Assembly: GCA_964019335.1 (NCBI GenBank)
Contig: OZ025734.1
Location: 1-64,000 of the forward strand
Source: Diplonema japonicum
Taxonomy: Eukaryota; Euglenozoa; Diplonemea; Diplonemida; Diplonemidae
Length of the DNA: 64,000 nt
Direction: 5' to 3'
This document shows, in pieces, positions 52,595 through 62,906 of this stretch. Both the position numbers and the translations under genes were made by a program. The number at the start of each line of letters is the position of its first letter. The stretch's first letter is position 1. A model generated the notes under the pieces. It ran no database searches. It saw nothing but the letters and a program-made list of their open reading frames with translations, and was not told the DNA's origin.

Positions 52595-54572
52595 TCACTC
52601 TCCTTGGTCCCGCTCTCGCTCCAAGAGAAAAAAAAAAAGAAGAAGAAAAAAAAAACAATATACCTCAAGCTTCTTGAGCCTCTCATCCACGTGTTCCATG
52701 GGGAGCACGAAAAGGAAAAACCTGGTGTGCGCGAGCTTCAGGTACTATTTTATTTTTTATTATTATTTTGCGTGTTACAAAAAAAAAAAAAAAAAAAGAA
52801 AGAAAGCATACGCTCATAGTCTCTTCTCTGGAGATCCAGGTCTGCACCTTGCAGAACCGCCACTCCGCCTCGAGCGCCTTGTAGGTGTTGAAGAAGTTCT
52901 CTATCTCGTCCTTGATGTGCATGGGGACCTGCCCAACGTCGCTCCACTCCCTCATACGGGGCTCCTTCTTGGGCACTGCAATCACCTTGATGTCAGGCCC
53001 CTTCTCGTCCGTGCACTTGATGGCACCAAGGATGCGCACCACGCACAAACTGAACTCGTTCAAAGGGTGGTTCGACAGCACTAGAACATTCACAGGTCGT
53101 CCATCTTCCGCCACGGTCTGTGGGATGAATCCATAGTTCCCTGGCCAATGGGTAGCGGAGTACAAAGGCCTCTGGAGCACCAGGTTGCCAACCTCCTTGT
53201 TGAACTCGTATTTGTTGCAGGCGTCCTTAGGGCACTCGATCACAGCCATGAGCTCAGGCTTGGTGTCGTCGACCACCTCACCACCCCACGGCAGGCACCA
53301 CAGGTTGGGTGCGTTGTAGATGTTCTTGTCTGGGAAGTCCTCCACGTAGTGCTGGTGGTGCTCCTTGAAGACCTCGATGGCCTCCGCCGTCTCCAGCCTC
53401 CTCACCATCCTCACGTCGGTCTTCCCGTTCAGCACTGCGCTGTGCTCGAAGAACCTCTCGTAGTGCTCGAGGATGGCGTTGTTGATGTGGCTCAGGGACG
53501 AGATGTGCACACTCCTCGGGTCCTCAGAAGGCACACCGATCATCTTGTAGTCCCTCTGCAGCTTGCCGTCCGCGCACCTGTACTCCCTCTCCAAGGCACC
53601 CACGATCCTCACCTCGACAAGGGACTCTGTCACCAGTGCAAAGGCGGTGATGATCTGAATGTCAAGCGGCTTGTGAATCGCCCTCTGCCACGTCTGCGAG
53701 ATCCACCCGTTGTCGCCAGGGTACGGCATGTCCAAGGTGTACCTGTAGTGGCGGAACGACGTGTCGTGCCTGTACCCGTAGCTCGCTGTGCTCCCCTTGC
53801 TGGCGTTGATGTAGCACAGCACAGAGTCCTCGTTCGTCTGCGGTGCGTGCAGCATGTTCGGCGCCCACGAGTTGTCGAACCTGGACGGCCTGCCAGAATC
53901 CTCGAGCTTCTTCGCTTCGTACCTCTGCTTGCTCTCGGCAAGCACTTCAAGGGCCTTCTCCCTCTCACCCCACCCGAGAACCTTGGCCCACTTGGGCTTG
54001 CCGTTCTTCTTCTCGAGAAGCTTGTAGTTCTCGAAGAAGTTCTGGATCTCCATCCTCAAGTGAGGGGGAACGGACTCCAAGGAGGTGATGTGCGAACAGG
54101 ACCTCTGGTCGGCAAGGACTGCGATGATCTTCTCATCTCTCCCGCTCTCGTCTTCCATGTCCATCAGGCCGACGATCCTACAGTTGGCGACGACACCAGG
54201 CTCGAGGCCTTGGTACTCCTGCGCGCTGTAAGGGCTGATCACGAGGAGGTCAAGCGGGTCACCGTCACCGCAGAGCGTGGCAGGGATGTACCCGTAGTCA
54301 CCTGGGTAGTGCACGGCGGAGTGAAGCACTCTGTCCAGCACAAGCATTCCGGTGTCCTTGTCCATCTCGTACTTGTTGGGGCTTCCCCTGGTCACCTCGA
54401 TCACACAGGGCACCACATCGTTTCTCCACTGCTGCCCTTCCCTGTCCCTGGGCGGCTTCCAGTCACCGAACGAGGGGTGCGACGACATTACCTGCTCCCT
54501 CACAGTTGCGAAGGCGACAATCGACTCGTCCGTCGACTGCACACCATCTCTCCCATCACCGACCAGAGGCAT
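52595..54572 (-). CDS. Triple-domain soluble inorganic pyrophosphatase
   Basis: Exon 1 is 52812-54572, then intron 52745-52811 (67 nt, T- and A-runs), exon 52664-52744 and a probable last intron 52619-52663, giving about 621 aa. There are three family I PPase domains in tandem. Domain 1 (about 40-215) keeps the active site: NKYEMDKDTG, YPGDYGYIPAT, DGDPLDLLV, DEKIIAVL. Domain 2 (about 225-415) has YPGDNGWIS and HKPLDIQI and has lost most metal ligands. Domain 3 (about 420-590) has WPGNYGFIPQT and DGRPVNVLV, with D to N and DP to RP/VN losses. Only domain 1 should hydrolyse PPi; the others may be regulatory or structural. The C-terminal splicing is uncertain. Confidence 0.88.
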
Positions 54573-54664
54573 CTTCAAGTTGCGCTGTGTTGTGGATTTC
54601 AAAAAAAAAAAATCATCTGAAAAAAAAAACTTCGGGGTGGAAAAAAAAAAAAAAAAGAAGAAAT

Positions 54665-55651
54665 TCACAGAGCGATGTTAGATATTTTGTCGAGGTACTC
54701 GGGGACGCCTTCTGTCTTCTCGGGGTTGGGGAAGAGCGCCCAGTCGGAAAAACAAGGAGAGGGGATGAGGGAGCAAGCGGTGCGCCATTCCTCGTGTCGA
54801 ATGGCGGAATGGTCTATGAGGCGTGTGGACTTGAGGGAGAGGAAGGTGGAGAGAGGTGCGGGGGTCAGCGACACAACGTGCCCTGAATACATGAGGTTTG
54901 TGAGCTGTTCGTTCGACCATGTCAGTGAACCGAGAAAGAAGAGAAAGTCTTGCGATGTGGCGGCACCCGTCTTCACAAGCTGCACCATGTCGTCGCAGCT
55001 CCCCCCCACACAAATACCGGAACCTCCGAGCTCGGTGGTGCCTTTAACATTGCTGTGCCCGTGAAGCATGATCAAAGGCATCTGTTCACCATCTCCCTTG
55101 TATCCTCCAATCCTCATTTGACACTGTTGTAAAGTGTCCGAGAACACAGGATCAAGACCTTGCACCCTTGCTTCCCCCAGCGTAGCAAAGGGGCAGTTTA
55201 GAACTGTGCCTAGATACGTCGCACGAGATTCCTTCCACACGAGGATGACCGACTGTCGGAGGACTTGATCGTTCCAAAAGGCAAGCGGGTGGGTTACAAG
55301 CATGAACACGTCCGGTAGCGAGGTTGTGAAGGGTGGGATCACCTCCCAGCTGTTTGTCTTGTCTTTTGGGTTTATTTGTGTAGGTGGTTCCGGTAGGGTT
55401 CTTGCGAGTTCAGCCGCGGCCATGAAGTAAGACAGTGTCCTGAAGCCCTCTGTGAGCGGCTTGGGGTCGATGCGCTTGAACTCTTTGCGGATGTTCTCGC
55501 ATAGCGACTCGCCGTGTGCTACCGTGGCTGCGGCATGGTTGCTGCCGTCGCCCTCGATGTCGAAGAGAAGGTTCCTCAGCACGGGGTTCTTCTCGAACTT
55601 CATCCCGTTTTTAATGAGCTTTCTATACACGGAACCCACCACCCCTCGCAT
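54665..55651 (-). CDS. AlgH/UPF0301 (DUF179) family protein with N-terminal extension
   Basis: 328 aa. Residues 105-280 match the UPF0301 pattern: VFMLVTHPLAFWNDQVLRQS, ILVWKESRATYLGTVLNCPF, a GG(P) turn, PLIMLHGHSN and SQDFLFFLGSLTWSNEQL, LMYSGHVVSLTPAP. The function of this bacterial/plastid/mitochondrial family is not firmly known. The N-terminal 100 residues are extra; the start (VYRKLIKNGMKF) looks LYR-like and basic, which would fit a mitochondrial protein, but that is inference. It is one of the neighbours of the pyrophosphatase gene, 92 nt away. Confidence 0.78.
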   Translation of the reverse strand: MRGVVGSVYRKLIKNGMKFEKNPVLRNLLFDIEGDGSNHAAATVAHGESLCENIRKEFKRIDPKPLTEGFRTLSYFMAAAELARTLPEPPTQINPKDKTNSWEVIPPFTTSLPDVFMLVTHPLAFWNDQVLRQSVILVWKESRATYLGTVLNCPFATLGEARVQGLDPVFSDTLQQCQMRIGGYKGDGEQMPLIMLHGHSNVKGTTELGGSGICVGGSCDDMVQLVKTGAATSQDFLFFLGSLTWSNEQLTNLMYSGHVVSLTPAPLSTFLSLKSTRLIDHSAIRHEEWRTACSLIPSPCFSDWALFPNPEKTEGVPEYLDKISNIAL

Positions 55652-55856
55652 GGTTGGAAACGAAAAGAAAAAATTCGAACCCCCCCCTTACTTTGGACGA
55701 ATGAAAATAAAAGCACGAAAAAAAAAAAGGGAAAAAAAACGTAAACAAAAAGGTATGGTGTGATCAATGATATGCTAAAAGGGGGGGAAATGGGGGGAAA
55801 CACTGTTATATTTTCTTTTTGTTTTTGCTTTTTTTTTTTTTTCTCTCTTTCTCTGA

Positions 55857-56603
55857 TCACCTCTTCCTCTCGTAAAGCCATCTGAATGTTTTTTTCTTGC
55901 TGTTGGGGTCCGAGGTGAGAACGCGTTTGCCCTTCTCGAGCAGTTTTTGCCGGTCGTCGATCACGTGGAGGAGTCCGTCAAGCTTCTGCTTTCTCTTGAC
56001 GCGTTCGGAGAGGTTGTGGTACTGCACAGCTTGGCGTTTAGCGGTCTCGGGGTCAAGGGAGGGGAGTTCTTCACTACGAAGTTTTGAGATCCTCCCACGC
56101 GAGGAGGGGTTGTCGAGAAGCTCAGGGGCAGTATCAAAATAGGTGGCGGCATTGAAATTTTCTGCCTCGTCTTCTTCTATGAAGATCTGATGGGTGTTCA
56201 TAGCTGGGAGGCCCATGAAACTTAGCTGTGACTTCATCTGCTTGGCAACACCACCGTCCTCTGCCGCTTTGTGTCGTAGGTATCTGCTATTCCTTGCATT
56301 GTCGAGTGCCTGTTGCGGGCCCTTCTTCGCCTTCACTATCTTCATGTGTCTCCCGTGCTCGTCTGTTTCTGTATTGAGCATAGCGGTGTGGAACTCGTCG
56401 GGGTTGCGGGTGTTTGCTGCTTCTCGCATTGCGGCCAATTTGGTTTTTTTGTTCTTGTAGCTTTTCGCTCTCTTTTTGTAGTCCTGCTTCTTCTCCAGAA
56501 AACCGAATCTCTGCCTCAGCTTCGTTTGCCCTCTCTCCCCGTAGTCCCTTCCCCTAAACGCCTTCTTCAGGGCCGTCGCGCCGGTTCCCTTGCCCTTTGT
56601 CAT
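55857..56603 (-). CDS. UTP11: U3 snoRNP / SSU processome protein UTP11
   Basis: 248 aa, the usual length. Family marks: RQRFGFLEKKQDYKKRAKSY, NTRNPDEFHTAMLNTE, YLRHKAAEDGGVAKQMKSQL, and a C-terminal basic WLYERKR. UTP11 is a nucleolar component of the small-subunit processome needed for 18S rRNA maturation. The leader is A-rich; the nearest AG before the ATG follows a long A-run. Confidence 0.94.
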   Translation of the reverse strand: MTKGKGTGATALKKAFRGRDYGERGQTKLRQRFGFLEKKQDYKKRAKSYKNKKTKLAAMREAANTRNPDEFHTAMLNTETDEHGRHMKIVKAKKGPQQALDNARNSRYLRHKAAEDGGVAKQMKSQLSFMGLPAMNTHQIFIEEDEAENFNAATYFDTAPELLDNPSSRGRISKLRSEELPSLDPETAKRQAVQYHNLSERVKRKQKLDGLLHVIDDRQKLLEKGKRVLTSDPNSKKKTFRWLYERKR

Positions 56604-56969
56604 TTTTTATATTATTTTATTTTTTTTTTGAAGTGTGTGTGTTCCTTTTTTTTTTTTTAACACCGATGGGGAAAGGGGGAAAAAAAAATAGATTTTATGA
56701 TGTTTTTTTTTTGTTGTTGTTGGTACTATTACATTTCAATGCAATGTGTTAGGAAAGGGGGGGGGGGGGGGTGGACAAACCAAATTTCTTTTTTTTTTTT
56801 AAAGCACAGCCTCCGGCTTTTGTTTCTTTTTTTCTTTTTCTTTCCCCCCTCCCCCTTCCTTTCCCCGTTTCTTTTTATAAGGGGAGAGAAACAACGAGAA
56901 AAAAAAAGAAAAATAAAACACTGTTCCCTCCCTCCCCCTCCCTCCTCCTGCGACCCTTCTCCTCCGTTG
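56604..56969. other. Intergenic homopolymer-rich spacer
   Basis: About 365 nt with T-runs, a poly(G) run near 56758-56770 and C/T-rich sequence. No gene seen. Confidence 0.6.
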
Positions 56970-57275
56970 TTATTCGTCACCCTCGTCCTTCGCAACAGGT
57001 GGGAGCTTGATGAGCATCATGGATATTCCTAATTAAAAAATAAAAATAAAAATAAAAAAACACACCAGTAACATTCTCCCCCAGAGAAGTGAATTCACTC
57101 ACGAAACCAATGTCAAAGTCACACTGCGTGTTTTTTTTTTTTTTTTTACCCCCATCAAAAAAATTACCTCTTCGTCTTGTTTGCAGTAATTGCGGGCAAA
57201 GCCGACACCAAGAGCACTGTTCTCGACGGCTTCTGCGCCCACCCCGCGAATAGTCACGTTGCGGTTGCTGGCCAT
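56970..57275 (-). CDS. 74-residue three-exon microprotein
   Basis: Exons 57168-57275, 57066-57123 and 56970-57028 join across introns of 44 nt (57124-57167, GTAATT to CGCAG, with an A-run) and 37 nt (57029-57065, GTGTG to ATTAG). The 74 aa product begins MASNRNVTIRGVGAEAVEN, continues through GVGFARNYCKQDEECDFDIG and ends KLPPVAKDEGDE. I recognise no family. Support comes from three in-frame exons, a stop only at the end and a perfect T16-GCAG acceptor 6 nt before the ATG. The frame is closed quickly if unspliced. Confidence 0.65.
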
Positions 57276-57281
57276 ATTTTG

Positions 57282-57300
57282 CTGCAAAAAAAAAAAAAAA
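57282..57300 (-). promoter_or_regulatory. Inferred trans-splice acceptor of the 74-residue gene
   Basis: A run of about 17 T followed by GCAG, 6 nt before the ATG: the strongest pyrimidine-tract acceptor in the window. The gap to the upstream SpoVS-like gene is only 40 nt, too short for a promoter. Confidence 0.65.
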
Positions 57301-57315
57301 AGTTTTTTTTTTTTT

Positions 57316-57870
57316 TTACCCCCGACCCTCCGTTTTCCATACTTTAATTGCCGCAGCCAAGTTCCTCGGCAGCGTCCTAGCTGCCACGGTCAGTATCCTC
57401 TCGTCCTCACGCTCCTGCACCTCAATGATGTCCTCGTTGTTGTAGAGCAAGATGTGCGCGCCCAGCTTAGGGAGTGTCTGGGTGGTCCGTTCGTAGGAGA
57501 CCACACGTGCGTTTTCGATTCTAACAATGAGCCCTTTGCTGTCACGAGAGAGGAAGGTGCGGCACACAGCTGTTGCCTTGATGGCCTGGTTGACGGCACG
57601 GGGTCCGATTGCTCGCATGCCTGCGCTGTCGAAATCCCGCAGAGCGTGGGCGCATGCCCCCGCTAGCTTGTTCACGCTGCTGCCCCCACCCACAAAGAAA
57701 TCGTTCGTGTTCATCTTCGTCCTTTCGCCGTCTTCCGTGCGCGTCACCTCACCCCTGCCTGTGCTGCCCGCCTCCGTGCAGTACATCCTTGTCTCAGGCT
57801 TCCACGTCATCCCTGGTGCCCTCACCCCCCGCAAGGCAAACCCTGCCGCGCTCGCGATGCATCTGCGCAT
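57316..57870 (-). CDS. SpoVS-like (Alba superfamily) protein with possible mitochondrial presequence
   Basis: 184 aa. Residues 58-120 follow the bacterial stage V sporulation protein S pattern: FFVGGGSSVNKLAGACAHAL, MRAIGPRAVNQAIKATAVCR then FLSRDSKGLIVR. SpoVS is a small DNA/RNA-binding fold related to Alba. The remaining strand region (ARVVSYERTTQTLPKLGAHI, ILTVAARTLPR) adds a second half. The N-terminus (MRRCIASAAGFALRGVRAPG) is Arg-rich, amphipathic and free of acids, like a mitochondrial targeting peptide. A role in organellar nucleic-acid binding is inference. Eukaryotic members of this family are few. Confidence 0.8.
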   Translation of the reverse strand: MRRCIASAAGFALRGVRAPGMTWKPETRMYCTEAGSTGRGEVTRTEDGERTKMNTNDFFVGGGSSVNKLAGACAHALRDFDSAGMRAIGPRAVNQAIKATAVCRTFLSRDSKGLIVRIENARVVSYERTTQTLPKLGAHILLYNNEDIIEVQEREDERILTVAARTLPRNLAAAIKVWKTEGRG

Positions 57871-58057
57871 TATTTCTTTTTTTTTTTTCCCTTTTTCTTT
57901 TTTTTTTTTTCCTCCCCCTCCCTTTGATTTCTTTTTAGTTTCGAAAGCAAAAAGAATTTAAAAAAAAAAAAAAAACATATGGTCAGAAAAAAAAAAAAAA
58001 AAAAAAACCTAATACTAATAACAACGAAAAAAACAAAAATCTATTTTTTTTTTTTTT

Positions 58058-58384
58058 TTATGTCATTTCAAGCCCTTCGTCGTTGGTCCCCCTGCTTCCG
58101 GTGTCCCCAGCTTCTACAGAGGCCCGGATGCCACGGTGGTCTCGGTACTCGAAAATGCAAAACGCCACCACGATGAGGCAGGAGAGGAAGAGGATGGACC
58201 CTGAAATGGCGAGCATGGCGGCGACCCAGCTCTCCATTGTGCTGCCAGAGGAACAGTCGGCTGGCTTCCCCACAGCATTGCCTGAGGAGCCGATACAGGA
58301 ACAGATAAAGTCCAGAGAAATGCTTGAATTTTGATCGACACAAGCCTGTCCACCCCCACAAGGCTTAGCAGCACATTCATCCAT
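58058..58384 (-). CDS. EGF-like plus transmembrane microprotein
   Basis: 108 aa. Residues 1-45 resemble one EGF-like module (DECAAKPCGGGQACVD, then FICSCIG). Residues 53-78 are a transmembrane helix (AAMLAISGSILFLSCLIVVA) followed by a short basic/acidic tail. No signal peptide precedes the EGF part: an in-frame TAG stop and an ACTAG acceptor lie directly upstream, so the ATG at 58384 is the first. It may insert by a reverse signal anchor, or be the severed C-terminus of a larger receptor. Confidence 0.62.
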   Translation of the reverse strand: MDECAAKPCGGGQACVDQNSSISLDFICSCIGSSGNAVGKPADCSSGSTMESWVAAMLAISGSILFLSCLIVVAFCIFEYRDHRGIRASVEAGDTGSRGTNDEGLEMT

Positions 58385-58722
58385 AGCACTTGAGGGCTAG
58401 TTTCGCATGTGTGGTATTTTTTTTTTTTTTTCCTCTCTCTCAAAAAAACTATTTATTTTCCCTTAGATAAGCGGTGAGGCAGCTACAGCACCAAAGCACA
58501 CAGCGAATGTTAAATAAGAAGAAAAAAAACCACATTTAGTTTCTTTTTTTTTCTTTTCCTTCTTTTTTTGGGAATGAGGGGGGGGGGGGGGGGGAGGCTT
58601 AAGAAAGCTCTATGGGAATGGGCGGGACCCCCCCCCCTTTTTTCTTCTTTTTTTTGAATCCAAAAAAAAAAGAAAGAGAAAGATTAAGACTGTGACGGTC
58701 CCCGAAAAAGACAGAAGAAAAA

Positions 58723-58764
<42 letters not shown>

Positions 58765-58879
58765 AGAAAACAAAGGGCATGGCACCTCAAAGGAGCTTTC
58801 TTTTTTTTTTTTTTTCTTAACAAAACAAAAAAGAAAAAAAAAAAGATTTAAGAAAATCGGTAAGACAGGGAAGAAAGAA

Positions 58880-58911
<32 letters not shown>

Positions 58912-59327
58912 CACTTCAGAAAAAAAAAAGGACTATAAAAAAACAAGAAAAATCCACCGCGCCCATATCCCTTCCCCCTCTTTTTTTTTTTTTTTTTAAA
59001 CGGCTCCTAAACGGTTCTAGGTTTACAGAGGTACAACAAAAAAAAAAAAAAAAAAAAAAAAGTAGGACAGGGCTGTACAATAGTGGGTTATGGCTGGGGG
59101 GAAAAAAAAAAAGCAGAGGCGAAGGGGCGGGCGGGGAGCTTTTCTTCTTCTTTTTTTTTGATATACGCCTTTGCAATTTCTCTTTTCCTCTTCCTTTCTC
59201 GTTTCTGCTACATTACATAAATATTCAGACTTTCTCTTTGAGATAACCCCCCCCCCCCCCCCCCAGAATGCTCTCTCAGGGCTTAAAAGCCCCAAACCTT
59301 CCTGCCAAAAAAAAAAAAAAGAATCCC
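58385..59327. other. 0.9 kb homopolymer-rich intergenic region
   Basis: A/T runs up to about 36 nt (58725-58760, 58885-58910) with poly(C)/poly(G) runs near 58580 and 59250. Frames encode only Lys- or Phe-runs. No gene, repeat family or RNA signature recognised. Confidence 0.6.
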
Positions 59328-62300
59328 TCACTCCATGCCTTCATCAGCCCCTCTCGACTGCATTACGTCCCGCGCTTTAGGCTGGGGGACAATCCCGGGG
59401 ATTTGCTGCCTGTTCTCCAGCTGTTGCTGCTTTGCTGCTTTGTCAGCGTGAACTTGATCATCGTAAAGGTCCGTATTATCTTGGGCAGAGAACTCGTGAA
59501 GTTCGACCTTTTTTTTTTTTTTTAATTTAAAAAAACCCATACCAAGAAATCTCTCATGTGATCCTTGAACGCCTTCTCATCCGCCACTTTGCTGAACAAA
59601 CCTTCCACAAAATTGTGAATCTAGCGTGCGTTTTTTTTTTTTTTTTTTTTTAAATTCTTTTTAATACCTGCTGTTGGTTCATTGTTCGGAAAACGGCCAG
59701 CTGGCTGGCAAGGTGCATTTTAAAATACTGGTCAGCCCTGCTTCCCGCCTGCTGGTCTGCGGCGATGGGGCGCTGCACGTCGCTCATCTTGACCGACACA
59801 TTAATGAGATGCTGGAGGAGCTTGCAATGGTACTTGAAGCCAGTCTTGTGCATCGTGTCAGTGACGACATTGAAAACTGCATGAACCAAGTTGATGAAGT
59901 ATACCTGTACGTGGGTGAGGGAAAAAAAAAAAAAAAAAAAACCTGGAAGAAGTCCAGCACTATGGGCGAGTTAGCTATGCTGACCAAGAAGTCGTAAAGC
60001 ATCTCAAGCCCTATGTGCTCGATCTTCGCGTCGCTGTGTTTGATGGCAGAGATGACGGCGTCCATGATGGTTGGGGAGACCTTTTATTTATTTATTTATT
60101 TTTTTATTTTTTTGACAACAACACACACCTGCAACGCCTGCAAAAACGTGTTGAAACAATGCTTGTTCAACATCTGAAGCAGCTTGAAGAAATTCAACCG
60201 GTGCTCGGGGTAGTCTTGAGGGTTCTTGTTGCACATCTCAAGCGTCACGTTCAGCGTGGCATCCAAGATCTTCGGCACGTGAACTTCGATGTTGTTGGTA
60301 AGCTTGACGACAAGCGCCCCCATCAAGGAAAGAACCTGAGGGTCCCTCGCCTGCTCCACAGACTTGTTATAGTCCGTTAGAACAGTGTCAAGGAGAGGAG
60401 GGAGGATGGTCGATGTTATCACACTGACCTCTGAGGAACGCTTGATGTACTCCTCTATGAGGAGGATTGATTCTTTTTTGATGATGCGCATGCACTTCAC
60501 ATGGGTGTGTCTTGTCACCATCGGTCCCTTGCTCGCGACCTCCTGGCTGATGAGCTGGGAGTACATTGCGTAAAGAGACATGACTTCGTTGAAGACAAGG
60601 AATACTTGCTCACGGTAGCCTTCACCTACAGAGACCGCTCCGCACACATATGTTTTCAAGACGTGGGCTATGTCCTGCATGAAGGACACATTGGCAAGGA
60701 TGCTGGAGTCGCGGCTTATGTGAGCGATGACCTCTTTCCATTTTGTGTTGGGACCGCTCATAAATTTTTGAACAAGCTCTGCTTGAACGTAGCTCGGGGC
60801 TTCGCTGATCATGAGCCCGGTGGCTTCGTAGAAAATGTGGGTTTGTTTCCTTCCTAGCATCCGGGTGTGCGTTTCGAGTTCTTCGAGCACCTGCTGAACG
60901 AATGTAGACTTTTCGTTGGGGTGGACCTTCACGAATTCCTCCTTGCACGAGTGGGTCATTTTCAGGAAGGTTTCCACCGCCATGTCCTGCACTCCCTCGA
61001 ACGTTTCCTGCATGAACGAGAACAGCTTCAAGATAACCGTTTTCAAAAACTTCCAGTGTTGTTTTAAAAACCTCGGGTACTGCCCGACCACGTACATTAT
61101 GTCAGAGGCGATGCTTGCTTTGTACGCCCGACCGTGCATTTGCTCACACATAGTGAGGAGGTCCTTTATGACGGTTACTAAAAATCGGTTTTCGTCGTCT
61201 TTCTTCATTGCGCCTGATATGCTGCCGATTGCCCAGGAGAGGGTCGCGAGCTCAGATGGGCTGAAGGCGGCACCACCGGAACTTGTTTCGTGGATGTGTT
61301 GAATTTTGGAAACCATGATGGTCTCCGTGTCGCCGCAATCAAGATGCGTCAAGAAGACAAGCGCCTCTCTCATTGTGGTGTACAGGGCAATGGCGTCTAC
61401 ATCCTTCATCACCTCTTTGATGATCTCACCGTTCTCATCTTCAAATACGATTACCTCTTCGGGCCGCGCCATGTTTCGGATTAACACCTTCCGCGCTTCG
61501 CTGAAAATGTTTGAATACAAATCTATTTTACCCGCCGCGCCAGGCGCGAATGTGTACCCCCAGTTGTCCCATTTTGGCTTGGCGAATGTGAACACGTTTT
61601 CAGACACCCAACACCAGTATTCAACACATGTTTTAAAGACCTCTTTGTCGTCAATACATGTTATGCCCAAAATGTATTTGTGAGCTGTTTGGAAAAGCGA
61701 GCGGACGTTTGCATCGGTACAACCAGCGTCCTCTACAATTGAGATGTTCTGCTTGAAGAACGATATCAGAAACTGGCAGACGTTCTGGACAAACTCTTGG
61801 TTCTTCTCTGAAGGGGCCTGGTAGTACGCCACCACGACCTGGTCATAGCTCAACGCGGGGGGCATCGGGACCAACTGTTGAAGACGCTCGATAAAACTAC
61901 AAAAAAGCATAAGATTGCGCTCCTTATATTTCGGTGTACCCGGGTCGTTGGGGTCGAGCATGAGCGACCCAATTTCCGTCAAACATTTACAAGCAGGGTT
62001 TCTAGTCACCCCTGCTGGTAAGAATTTCCCGACGAGGAGGTCGATCAGGTCTGTTTCGAAAATATAACCCAACGGTATCCAGCTGAGGCAGGCTAGGAGA
62101 CATTGCAACGCCTCGCATATCAGTTGTACCTCTTGTTTGCATGATAGGACATACTTTATCATATCGAAGACGGTGCTGAACTCGTTGTTGAGCGCTTGCT
62201 TGCGAACGGCGATGTGCTCTTTGGTCATCTTACCCTCGCTGAAATCGAAGATCTCTTCGCTTAACTGTCGAATGATCGCGAGGTTGTTCTGCATGAGAAC

Positions 62301-62777
62301 GTCGCTTGTTCTCGCCGACGAGACGATTTCTTGAATGAAGGTAGGCCATTTCGCAGGCCAGTCCTTTTTCAGGATCTGCACGAGCGTGTTGTTCATTTTT
62401 TCAAGAAGCATCCGGTTTGCAACCAGTTTTTCCGGTGTCCCGCTCATGTCCATGATCATGTTAATGATGAAGTTGCGGACGCCTAGCCGCTGCTCCTCCG
62501 CCAGGATGTTCCACCGTTTTGATATTACGTCGTCGACGGTCTGCAGGGAGATGAACTTCGCTGGGGTTAGTTTTGAATTCTGTAAAATTGTGCTCGCCTG
62601 CGACCAGGCTTCACTGCTTGTCTTGTACTCCTCCAACACCCGCATGGCGCCTTGGTGCAATGGTGTTCCTGCGTGCTCCCCACTGTACACAACATCCACC
62701 ACCCTGTCAAACAGGGTCACATCGATAGGTGCTGTAAAGTTCAGCACCCCCCTCATCTGCTGTATTTGAGCGTCCAT
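59328..62777 (-). CDS. XPO1: Exportin-1 (CRM1)
   Basis: Five exons across four phase-0 introns (60081-60128, 59905-59942, 59621-59667, 59508-59542; all A/T-run rich, one with a GTTTTT donor) give 1093 aa, near the usual 1071. Importin-beta N-terminal domain (VLEEYKTSSEAWSQAST; DWPAKWPTFIQEIV), the central NES-groove region (IASDIMYVVGQYPRFLKQHW, then KFLKTV) and the CRM1 C-terminus ending in a FSAQDNTDLY helix. Cys in LLTMCEQMHG (about residue 542) aligns with human Cys528, so leptomycin B sensitivity is predicted. It carries leucine-rich NES cargo out of the nucleus with Ran-GTP. Confidence 0.95.
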
Positions 62778-62906
62778 TTTTTTTTCCTCTTTGAGGGGGG
62801 GGGGGGGGTTTTCTCTCTCTTTTTACTTTCTTTTTTAAAAAAAAAGGGGGGGGGAAAAAAATCTATGCATTTCTTTTCTAATTCTATCTTTTTTTTTTTT
62901 AAAAAT

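Noticed and set aside
53148-54620. 490-codon plus-strand ORF opposite the pyrophosphatase
   Set aside because: Shadow of GC-rich coding sequence on the other strand; Leu/Val/His-rich with no family resemblance, and no other plus-strand genes exist here.
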